A stretch of DNA of 9,634 nt from Schlesneria sp. (lineage in GTDB: Bacteria > Planctomycetota > Planctomycetia > Planctomycetales > Planctomycetaceae): NCBI GenBank assembly GCA_025353525.1, contig JANXOO010001134.1:1-9634 (forward strand), in the 5' to 3' direction. The notes beneath the pieces are model-generated. The model searched no databases. It had not been told where the DNA came from and worked only from the letters and a program-made list of their open reading frames with translations. A program made the position numbers and the translations under genes. Position 1 is the first letter of the stretch; every line of letters starts with the position of its first letter. Positions 1 to 5,793 of the stretch are shown here, in pieces.

Positions 1-481
1 GTTCCTGATTGGCCGACTCGCCCGACGGGAACATGACAGTCGTTCTTTCGATAATTGCAGTCTGAACAATAGGTCGCGGCAAAATCCGTTATTCACTGAA
101 AGCATCAGGACACGCTTTGGTCCTTTTCGCTCGCACGGAAAACCGGTTCTGCTCAACGCACCCGTTCAAGCCGCGTGAAAATTCGTTGTTGAAGGTGAAT
201 AAAACCCGCCATGGGATCCTTTTCATTCCAGCAACGTGTTTATCGGAACGAACGATCATCAAATTCAGATCCTTCGTTCAGTTCGGTAAACTTTTTGCCA
301 AATGCGCGGACCCCGTAATCGGTCAGATCGCATAGTTTCGCTGGCGGAATTCGCCGGTCGCGGCATTGCGCACCGGAAAATGTGTGAACGCGCGTGTCGG
401 ACGGGCGGCAACAAATCGCCCCGCGCCTGCGATCAGGATCGATGTCGTTTGGATGTGTGACGGCTTACGAAAGCCTGACGA
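1..481. other. intergenic region at left edge, no convincing gene
   Basis: I see no recognisable protein, tRNA or rRNA here. Short plus-strand reading frames exist (for example 117-335), but their products look unstructured and one runs into the 3' end of the next gene. At the extreme left the minus strand has an ATG at 32-34 followed by ten open codons (MFPSGESANQE) to the edge, with G/C-rich third positions. That could be the first codons of a gene lying outside the window. The plus strand is also open from position 2 to 178 in one frame, so a plus-strand gene end is equally possible. A 6-bp stem (one G-T pair) with a 5-base loop lies at 341-357; it has no T-run and no clear role. Confidence 0.5.
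462..475 (-). terminator. short hairpin just after the stop of the 423-residue gene
   Basis: On the minus strand GGCTT-TCGT-AAGCC forms a 5-bp stem with a 4-base loop, starting six bases after the TAA stop of the gene at 482-1753. Its position suits an mRNA 3' end. No T-run follows (the next bases are GTCACACATCC), so it is not a standard factor-independent terminator. It may be only a 3' stabilising hairpin or chance. Confidence 0.2.
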
Positions 482-1753
482 TTACTGTTCGACGGTTGCG
501 GAAATGTTAGGGTGGTCCGCTTCCCATTTCATCCAGAAGTCGGCGGGATGTGTCTTGCGCCACAGCGCCAAAGCGTTGCCAACATGACTGAAGAACGTGT
601 ATCGCTCGCTGATGTCTTTGTCCGACTGTTCCGTTGTCGTCTTGATGACCCAGTCAGCTGCTTTCAATATCGCCTCGCGAGGCGGATGCAGCTCTTTCGG
701 TGCGATCGCCAGCCATTCCAGATGATGGCCTGTGGCGATCACTTTTCTGAAGAGCGCGTCTTCGATCGGTTTGGAAACCGCATCAGCACCTTCTGACCAG
801 TTCGACGGCCAATGTCCATCTTCAAATTGGCTGACCGACATCAGGTCGCGTACGTCGCGCAAGTGAAACATCGCTTTCTCACGCATCTGAGACGACAGAA
901 TGTGCTGTTCGTCGTCCAATCGGACCATGACCATCAGCGAATAGACGCGGTGCAAGCCGCAACAGACACCCAATCGCTTGTGTCCGCGCATCAAACGTTC
1001 TGCCAACATATCGAACGACAGTACGCGACCGTTTCGCGTCGTCCATTCCTTCTGCGGGGCGATCCAGAATCCGAATGCCATCGCCGACCATTCCGTTTCG
1101 GTTTCGTCGAGGCGGAAGTCACGCATCGCTTCCTTTAGAACGTCGGTCAGTGATTTGCGAGCGCTCGGTGTAAACACGGGCTCGTCAATCGAGATCCCTG
1201 CTTCGGTCAGGCAGGCCAGCCAGTGATCGTGGTGAACTGATGTCCCTTCTTCTTTTCCCCATCGGATCGAGACACCGCCGGGTGTGTCCTGAATCAATGA
1301 CTTCGCCGTCTTGCGTTTGACATTTCCCCACGACGCCAGCCACTGTCCGTGATCGACGAGATAGTTCTTCAGAGCCTCGCCCGACATCGCGCGGGGGTTC
1401 TGAAACTTCGCCTTGATTCCCCAGGTTCTCAGGGCGTGTTCGACATGATTTGGTTTCAATCCCGCTGCCGGGCGAGCGGGATCCTCTTCCGACCAGAATC
1501 GGGGCTGCACTCTTTCGAGAACGGCGGCGAGTTCTTCATCGCTGACGACTTCGGGATCGTTATAGAGCGGCTCGATCGACAACGGTGTCTGCCGTGAAAT
1601 ATCAAGCGGTGGTGTAACAGGTTTTCCCGTCACTTCGCTTCGGATAAGACGGCGCGTGTCCGGTGAACCCGTCGCAAACGAAACTGCAAAAGCCACGACG
1701 ACGATCGCCTGGACACACAACACGGCAGATGTCGGAATTCGTCGGGGTTTCAT
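482..1753 (-). CDS. signal-anchored, histidine-rich helical protein of unknown function
   Basis: I do not recognise this 423-residue protein as a characterised family. Residues 1-9 carry basic residues (MKPRR) and residues 10-29 are hydrophobic (VLCVQAIVVVAFAVSFATGS), so it is probably exported and either cleaved or held by an N-terminal anchor. The rest looks mainly alpha-helical, with recurrent His/Trp/Gly motifs: HHDHW (174-178), GHKRLGVCCGLHRVYSL (257-272), FEDGHWPSNW (310-319), TGHHLEWLAIAP (341-352) and FFSHVGNALALW (387-398). The spacing and the DGHW segment recall alpha/alpha-toroid proteins such as terpenoid cyclase-like folds, but this is a resemblance only and I see no DDxxD or DxDD motif. 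A CC pair lies at 264-265. The start ATG overlaps the TGA stop of the upstream membrane gene (ATGA), with GGAAGG six bases ahead, so the start is well supported and expression is probably coupled to that gene. A surface or periplasmic partner of the membrane protein is an inference. Confidence 0.85.
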   Translation of the reverse strand: MKPRRIPTSAVLCVQAIVVVAFAVSFATGSPDTRRLIRSEVTGKPVTPPLDISRQTPLSIEPLYNDPEVVSDEELAAVLERVQPRFWSEEDPARPAAGLKPNHVEHALRTWGIKAKFQNPRAMSGEALKNYLVDHGQWLASWGNVKRKTAKSLIQDTPGGVSIRWGKEEGTSVHHDHWLACLTEAGISIDEPVFTPSARKSLTDVLKEAMRDFRLDETETEWSAMAFGFWIAPQKEWTTRNGRVLSFDMLAERLMRGHKRLGVCCGLHRVYSLMVMVRLDDEQHILSSQMREKAMFHLRDVRDLMSVSQFEDGHWPSNWSEGADAVSKPIEDALFRKVIATGHHLEWLAIAPKELHPPREAILKAADWVIKTTTEQSDKDISERYTFFSHVGNALALWRKTHPADFWMKWEADHPNISATVEQ

Positions 1754-3444
1754 GAATGACCTTCCGTTTTGTTCTCAGGCTGTGGCTCGGTCGGAACCTC
1801 GATCACATCTGCAGCCGGATTTGTTGCTTCGTTTCGTTTTGCAGGTGCGGACAGGATCGGCTTTTTGCGAGTGAAGATGACCTGACCGTCGCGTTCGACA
1901 GCGGGCGATTTCCACCGATCATCTTCCCTCAGTCTTTTGACGAGTGCTTCGCGATTGACCGTATCGATCACGATCGTATTGATTCCGTATTTATCGAGCG
2001 TTTCTTCCCAACCGCTTCGTTGCTCGATGATCTGCATATACGAACTCCAGACATCGCGCGGGACCAGATGAGCGTGCGAGTTGACGAACAGTTGCAGGTT
2101 TGCGGGGCCCGCCCATTGCAGATAGTCGCCCCATTCGTAAGTGTTGAAGATTGGCCCTTCAGGGGGATGCTCTGTCAGGTATTCGACTGCAAAAAGCGGT
2201 GTGAATTTTGAAACTGACAGTCGTGTCGGAGAATGTTTCCCGTGCATGACGGCAATCCCGATCGGGCTGAGCATGAAAAAGATCCACATCAATCCGATCG
2301 ACACGAACGACCATTTGCCAGCGCGTAATGCTGGCAGACTGACGATCAGCGTTTTGGACCAGGTTCGCCAGACAGAAAAACTGTGCCGGGCCGCCAACAG
2401 CGCCACGATCGGCGACCACCAGACGATCATCCGGGTACTCCACATCGTCGCCAGTCCGAGTCCGACGAGGGTTAAGACTTCCCAGCTTCGAACCCGGCGC
2501 GGAGACAGGCGATAGAGAACTGCCAGCAGAATTGCAGCGCCAGCGAAAACTTGCCCTTGTCCGTCGCGCAGCGTTAACGGATGCCATTCGGTGAGATCCT
2601 GCAAATTCTCCTGTCCGGAAAATTGCAACGCTTCGAGGTAAAGTCGAATCGTATACGGGTTGACCAGTACTGCCACGGCCGACAATTCTGTCAACAGGAA
2701 CAGTCGACGGACTTTTGCATCGCTCAAAACCATTCGCAATGAGCCCGTTCGCCGGATCACGTCGATCGCGCGTCCAAGGCAAAAACATGCCAACAGGCCA
2801 AGCCCGACGAGAAACGATGCATGGAGATTGGCCCACAGAGCGAAGACCAACGGAATTACAAACCAATCCGATTTGCGATTTGATTGTCCTGAGAGGCGTG
2901 TCAAAAGGAATACGAAGCAAACGAGTCCTGCCAGTTGAGGACGCAGAACCGACAGCGGAGTCCATGCCACAGTCAGGAATGTGACCAGCGACGTTAACGA
3001 GAACCAGGCGTTTTTCGATTCGCGCCAGGATCGGTACGACAGCATCGCGCCGCATACAGTGATTGCGGCAGCGAACAGTCCCTGAAGTCCCGCCAATTGA
3101 AATCGCGGCATTTTGACAACGGCCAGGCCAATCAATTGACTGAGCCATGGCGAATTGACGAACGGCATCCCTTTTGCGAACGGCAGCAACGGTTCGGTCG
3201 CTGGTAAAGATCCGGTTTCCCACATGTAACGGCCGTAACTCAGATGTCCCCAGACATCGGTGTGCCAGATCGGACGTGTGGAGGCATATAAGAAGACAAC
3301 ACCCAAAACCAGCACCATTCCCGCCAGAGCACGCGGTGCGCGCAAGTGTTCGGGAACCTTGTCGGTCAGGATCGAGACATCCGGCCCGTGTTCTTCCGCT
3401 TCCGGATTTGAATCCAGTTGCGGCTCTTCTGCAACAACACTCAT
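1750..3444 (-). CDS. polytopic membrane protein, GT-C glycosyltransferase-like
   Basis: This 564-residue protein has an acidic soluble N-terminus (1-36), then about nine to eleven hydrophobic segments (roughly 40-54, 101-137, 148-183, 194-226, 248-262, 298-311, 321-352 and 379-399). A soluble C-terminal domain follows at about 405-527. The first long loop carries HTDVWGHLSYGRYMWETG (61-78), with Asp63 where GT-C enzymes such as the PMT/ArnT/RgtA families have their catalytic acidic residue. LRPQLAG (167-173) and ALWANLHASFLVGL (202-215) are further conserved-looking membrane motifs. The C-terminal domain (FNTYEWGDYLQW, 433-444; FVNSHAHL, 453-460; SGWEETLDKYGI, 477-488) resembles the extracytoplasmic domain found after GT-C cores. 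The tail, 528-564, is Pro/Glu/Lys-rich and probably disordered. The likely role is transfer of a sugar from a polyprenyl-phosphate donor at the outer face of the membrane; donor and acceptor cannot be told. A non-enzymatic membrane protein remains possible. GGTGA three bases before the ATG is a weak ribosome binding site. It is first in the operon with the 423-residue gene. Confidence 0.85.
   Translation of the reverse strand: MSVVAEEPQLDSNPEAEEHGPDVSILTDKVPEHLRAPRALAGMVLVLGVVFLYASTRPIWHTDVWGHLSYGRYMWETGSLPATEPLLPFAKGMPFVNSPWLSQLIGLAVVKMPRFQLAGLQGLFAAAITVCGAMLSYRSWRESKNAWFSLTSLVTFLTVAWTPLSVLRPQLAGLVCFVFLLTRLSGQSNRKSDWFVIPLVFALWANLHASFLVGLGLLACFCLGRAIDVIRRTGSLRMVLSDAKVRRLFLLTELSAVAVLVNPYTIRLYLEALQFSGQENLQDLTEWHPLTLRDGQGQVFAGAAILLAVLYRLSPRRVRSWEVLTLVGLGLATMWSTRMIVWWSPIVALLAARHSFSVWRTWSKTLIVSLPALRAGKWSFVSIGLMWIFFMLSPIGIAVMHGKHSPTRLSVSKFTPLFAVEYLTEHPPEGPIFNTYEWGDYLQWAGPANLQLFVNSHAHLVPRDVWSSYMQIIEQRSGWEETLDKYGINTIVIDTVNREALVKRLREDDRWKSPAVERDGQVIFTRKKPILSAPAKRNEATNPAADVIEVPTEPQPENKTEGHS
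1760..1765 (-). promoter_or_regulatory. ribosome binding site GGAAGG inside the upstream gene
   Basis: On the minus strand GGAAGG lies six bases before the ATG at 1751-1753, inside the last codons of the membrane protein gene. With the ATGA stop/start overlap it decides the start of the 423-residue gene and points to translational coupling. It is the best Shine-Dalgarno match ahead of any start in this window. Confidence 0.6.
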
Positions 3445-3562
3445 ACGTCACCCGAGGAGTTAATCGACCCGAACCTCATCCGAATGGCAAAACGGGATGC
3501 CGATCCCCCGAAACTGCATTCCAATGGTTTTCTGACATCGAACTGATTCCAAACGGCGAATC

Positions 3563-3678
3563 AATTCCGGCATTTCAACAGCGAATTCACGAAACCACCT
3601 GGCTCATGTGCCGGAATCTCGTTTCTACAGACTAAGCCACAGGTAAGAGAATAGACGACTTCGAATGCCGGCATTTCA
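3563..3678. repeat. pair of 15-base direct repeats centred on CCGG dyads
   Basis: AATTCCGGCATTTCA (3563-3577) and AATGCCGGCATTTCA (3664-3678) differ at one base and lie 101 bases apart in the same orientation. The second contains a perfect 12-base palindrome, AATGCCGGCATT (3664-3675); the first is the same dyad with one mismatched pair. A shorter related copy, TGCCGGAAT (3609-3617), lies between them in inverted orientation. They could be operator half-sites for a dimeric regulator of the divergent genes, or parts of a dispersed intergenic repeat. The match itself is seen directly; the role is unknown. Confidence 0.5.
3597..3644. other. possible stem-loop in the divergent intergenic region
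   Basis: ACCTGGCT (3597-3604) can pair with AGCC (3635-3638) and AGGT (3641-3644), leaving a two-base AC bulge and a 30-base loop. The 8-bp stem is moderately G+C-rich and no T-run follows on either strand, so a terminator is unlikely. It lies between the two 15-base repeats and may belong to the same element. Confidence 0.25.
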
Positions 3679-3808
3679 TCGATGCGAAAAGACCACAACC
3701 CGAGTTTGACGATTATTCCAGCGGCAACGGTCATGCCAGCCACCTCGAAGTACGAGTCAACATCGGATATGCTGGTACGCAGACGAATGAAGATCGGAAG
3801 TTGGAGTT

Positions 3809-3822
3809 CAGGCTTTAGCCTG
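3809..3822. repeat. REP-like palindrome CAGGCTTTAGCCTG
   Basis: CAGGCT-TT-AGCCTG forms a 6-bp stem, or a 5-bp stem with a TTTA loop, 75 bases ahead of the surE start. The flanks read GGAGTT before and TCTGCC after. From memory, this core with a preceding GGAGTT recurs between genes in planctomycete and some other bacterial genomes, where its complement yields spurious peptides containing DRLKPEL. That recurrence cannot be checked here: this window has only one copy. It may lie in the surE leader transcript. Confidence 0.4.
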
Positions 3823-3897
3823 TCTGCCGCTTTACCAGCAATCGCATCTGACAAACAACCCCGAACCAAAAACAAAACAGGCACCGAGCTTCCCGAA

Positions 3898-4662
3898 ATG
3901 CACATCCTTCTGGTCAATGACGATGGAATCCACGCTCCCAGTCTTCACGCATTATACGACGAACTCACGAAATGGGGAGATGTTACAGTCGTTGCGCCAG
4001 CGGTCGAACAGAGCGGCGTTGGACATTCGATCACATATCGCCACCCGTTATTGGCCCACAAAGAGTACAAAAACGGCGAATTCTTCGGTTGGAAGCTGGA
4101 AGGAAGTCCCGCCGATTGCGTGAAACTGGGAATCCTCGAATTTTGTACAACGAAACCCGATGTCATTGTCAGCGGTCTGAACACCGGTGCCAATATCGGC
4201 ATCAACGTGCTGTATTCGGGAACCGTCGCGGCGGCGATCGAAGGAGCGTTCTTTGGAATCCCCTCGTTCGCTTTGTCGCAATGGATGGACGGTCCACCCG
4301 ATTTTGCCGCGACATCTCGCCGTGCCGTTCCGATCTGTCAGTACCTGCTTCCCAAAACGCGACCAGGTCAGCTATGGAACATCAACTTTCCGCCACCAAA
4401 AAATGGATGGCCACGTGGCGTCCAGTTCGTGGCGATGGGAGTCAACCGGATTGCTGAGGCAATAGAAAAACGCGTCGATCCGCGAGGCCGCACGTATTAC
4501 TGGAGCGGCCTTAATCCGATCCGCAGCCACCTGCAAGATGACGAAACGGATATCAAGCACCTGCAAGAAGGTGACATTACGATTACGCCACTTCATTTCG
4601 ATCTGACGGAACGAGAATACGTCCGGCAGTTGCGTGCCGAAAAATGGGACCTTCCCATGTGA
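3898..4662 (+). CDS. surE: 5'/3'-nucleotidase SurE
   Basis: SurE is a metal-dependent cytosolic phosphatase that hydrolyses nucleoside 5'- and 3'-monophosphates and is linked to stationary-phase survival in several bacteria. The 254-residue product is normal length for the family. It begins with the classic MHILLVNDDGIHAPS, giving the metal ligands Asp8 and Asp9. The other expected residues are present: Ser39 in EQSGVGHS, Asn95 in SGLNTGANIG (92-101), the YSGTVAAA segment (106-113), GSPADCVK (69-76) and the late PLHFDLT strand (231-237). I chose the ATG at 3898 because family members start there. The frame is open for 72 more codons upstream (to 3682), but that part crosses intergenic palindromes and has no family similarity. 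No Shine-Dalgarno site is visible before this ATG. It stands alone on the plus strand, divergent from the membrane protein operon and convergent with hisF. Confidence 0.97.
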   Translation: MHILLVNDDGIHAPSLHALYDELTKWGDVTVVAPAVEQSGVGHSITYRHPLLAHKEYKNGEFFGWKLEGSPADCVKLGILEFCTTKPDVIVSGLNTGANIGINVLYSGTVAAAIEGAFFGIPSFALSQWMDGPPDFAATSRRAVPICQYLLPKTRPGQLWNINFPPPKNGWPRGVQFVAMGVNRIAEAIEKRVDPRGRTYYWSGLNPIRSHLQDDETDIKHLQEGDITITPLHFDLTEREYVRQLRAEKWDLPM

Positions 4663-4686
4663 CGCAAGGTAGTTCGACTCGGGAGC

Positions 4687-4705
4687 TGAATGAATCATTC
4701 ATTTT
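4687..4705 (+). terminator. weak palindrome between convergent surE and hisF
   Basis: TGAATGAATCATTCA (4687-4701) is a palindrome with 7-base arms around a central A. As RNA it gives TGAATG-AAT-CATTCA, a 6-bp A/T-rich stem, followed by TTTT (4702-4705). It begins 25 bases after the surE stop. The short T-run suits a weak plus-strand terminator, but the stem is poor in G+C. On the minus strand, downstream of hisF, no T-run follows. Confidence 0.35.
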
Positions 4706-4733
4706 GTGACCAGGCTGTTTCCGATTTGAGCCG

Positions 4734-5510
4734 CTAAATCCGATTGAATCGAATTGGTACGCCATGTTCTGCGAGATATCGTTTTGTTTCGCCGATCGGA
4801 TGTGTTCCATAGTGGAAAATGCTGGCCGCCAGCGCGGCGCTTGCGTGACCTTCCGTAAGAATGCGTTTCAGATGCTCGGGATGCCCGGCACCGCCGCTCG
4901 CTACAACAGGAATCCGGACGGCGTCGGCGACCGCTCGTGTGATCGGCAGGTCGTAACCGTCCTGTGTCCCATCAGCGTCCATTGAGGTCAATACGATTTC
5001 GCCTGCCCCGAGGCGTTCGACTTCCTGTGCCCACGCAACGGCTTCCAAACCGGTCGGTACTCGCCCGCCGTTAACGAAGACTTCCCAAACTTCGCGACCG
5101 TCTCGCTGAACTCGTTTTGGGTCAACATTCACGACGATGCACTGACTGCCGAACCTGAGTGCCGCTTCTCGTACAAATTCCGGATTTGTAACTGCTGCCG
5201 AATTGATCGAGACCTTGTCGCAGCCGGCACTGAGCAACATGCGAATATCTTCCAGAGTCCGGATGCCTCCGCCAACAGTCAACGGCATAAAACAGACTTC
5301 TGAAGTCCGGCGCACAACGTCAAGAATAATCCCGCGTTGTTCGTGACTGGCCGTGATATCGAGGAACACAAGCTCGTCGGCCCCTTCCTCTTCGTATCGG
5401 GCTGCGATCTGAACGGGATCGCCTGCATCGCGCAGGTTCAGAAAGTTGACACCTTTGACCACGCGCCCCGCATGAACGTCGAGGCACGGGATTATTCGTT
5501 TGGCGAGCAT
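4734..5510 (-). CDS. hisF: imidazole glycerol phosphate synthase, cyclase subunit HisF
   Basis: HisF is the (beta/alpha)8-barrel subunit that uses ammonia channelled from the glutaminase HisH to turn PRFAR into imidazole glycerol phosphate and AICAR, joining histidine and purine synthesis. The 258-residue product has standard length. It starts [12 protein letters not shown], with catalytic Asp11. The second catalytic residue is Asp130 in VNVDPKRV. Phosphate-binding and barrel motifs follow the expected order: GDPV (30-33), TVGGGIR (78-84), LTSMDADGT (174-182), VASGGAG (203-209) and ALAASIFH (226-233). No hisH, hisA or other his gene is in the window, so hisF is outside a compact his operon here. 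The start is fixed by family similarity; no Shine-Dalgarno site is seen upstream. TATAAA on the minus strand (5573-5578), 62 bases before the ATG, could be a -10 box, but I find no matching -35. Confidence 0.98.
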   Translation of the reverse strand: MLAKRIIPCLDVHAGRVVKGVNFLNLRDAGDPVQIAARYEEEGADELVFLDITASHEQRGIILDVVRRTSEVCFMPLTVGGGIRTLEDIRMLLSAGCDKVSINSAAVTNPEFVREAALRFGSQCIVVNVDPKRVQRDGREVWEVFVNGGRVPTGLEAVAWAQEVERLGAGEIVLTSMDADGTQDGYDLPITRAVADAVRIPVVASGGAGHPEHLKRILTEGHASAALAASIFHYGTHPIGETKRYLAEHGVPIRFNRI

Positions 5511-5679
5511 GGATTCAATGACAACCGGGGGGACTCACGGACGGAAGCACATTTTGCGAACGTCGCTGATACTTTATACTGCTCGCGGTCCAGAATGACG
5601 TCTCGTTTGAAAGTCCGTTCCCGCGTTCGATGCCGATACATCGTTGGTCACGCACTTTCCATGAATCGTCGAAGTTTTT

Positions 5680-5701
5680 CGCGGCCTCAATTCAGGCCGC
5701 G
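5680..5701. repeat. perfect 8-bp G+C-rich hairpin upstream of hisF
   Basis: CGCGGCCT-CAATTC-AGGCCGCG is a perfect inverted repeat with a 6-base loop, the strongest hairpin in the window. On the plus strand TTTTT precedes it; on the minus strand AAAAA follows it. Neither strand therefore has the T-run after the stem that a factor-independent terminator needs. It could be a leader hairpin of the hisF transcript, a protein-binding dyad or a dispersed palindromic repeat. Confidence 0.5.
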
Positions 5702-5745
5702 CGGAGTATAACGAATTTGCCAGCCGCAAACCCGCACCCGCACTG

Positions 5746-5776
5746 AAAAAAACATGCCTCATTCAAACCGGGATGC
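5746..5776 (-). terminator. probable terminator of the giant repeat-protein gene
   Basis: On the minus strand, starting 17 bases after the TGA stop, GCATCC pairs with GG(c)ATGT (one bulged C, one G-T pair) around a 12-base loop. The stem runs into a run of seven T (plus-strand A at 5746-5752). The stem is imperfect, but the T-run and position fit a factor-independent terminator for the gene ending at 5794. Confidence 0.4.
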
Positions 5777-5793
5777 GTCGACACGTTCAGTTG

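Larger units (their letters stand above)
3445..3897. other. divergent intergenic region carrying small repeats
   Basis: This 453-base stretch separates the minus-strand membrane protein gene from plus-strand surE and must hold their promoters. I find no convincing -35/-10 pair on either strand. It holds two near-identical 15-base elements (3563-3577 and 3664-3678), a 48-base stem-loop (3597-3644) and a 14-base palindrome (3809-3822). The surE frame stays open upstream to 3682 and a 118-codon minus-strand frame crosses most of the region (3561-3917). Both read straight through these palindromes and neither looks like a conserved protein, so I treat the stretch as non-coding. Confidence 0.6.
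5511..5793. other. intergenic region between the giant gene and hisF
   Basis: This 283-base stretch separates two minus-strand genes. It holds a likely terminator next to the giant gene (5746-5776), a perfect hairpin (5680-5701), and two -10-like hexamers on the minus strand: TATACT (5705-5710) and TATAAA (5573-5578). Neither has a good -35 partner at 16-18 bases. A 62-codon minus-strand frame (5574-5762) runs through the terminator and the hairpin and is probably not a gene. The layout suggests hisF has its own promoter. Confidence 0.5.

Noticed and set aside
2..34. possible first eleven codons (MFPSGESANQE) of a minus-strand gene leaving the left edge
   Set aside because: It is too short to support. 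A plus-strand frame is also open across the same bases, and no strong ribosome binding site precedes the ATG.
403..421. GGGCG...CGCCC stem as terminator of the 423-residue gene
   Set aside because: The stem is only 5 bp with a 9-base loop, about 60 bases beyond the stop codon and without a T-run on either strand.
2159..3451. 430-codon minus-strand frame overlapping the membrane protein gene
   Set aside because: It is an alternate-frame shadow: Arg/Ser/Cys-rich, with no membrane segments or domain. The other frame has clear transmembrane helices and GT-C-like motifs.
3682..4457. other plus-strand frames overlapping surE (such as 3917-4123 and 3972-4457)
   Set aside because: SurE is identified beyond doubt by its active-site motifs; these are out-of-frame shadows rich in Arg and Cys.
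5573..5578. TATAAA as a -10 box for hisF
   Set aside because: It is a good hexamer match and plausibly placed, but no -35-like sequence lies 16-18 bases upstream, so it is mentioned only inside other entries.
5574..5762. 62-codon minus-strand frame between the giant gene and hisF
   Set aside because: It runs through a probable terminator T-run and a perfect hairpin, has no ribosome binding site of note and shows no family features.
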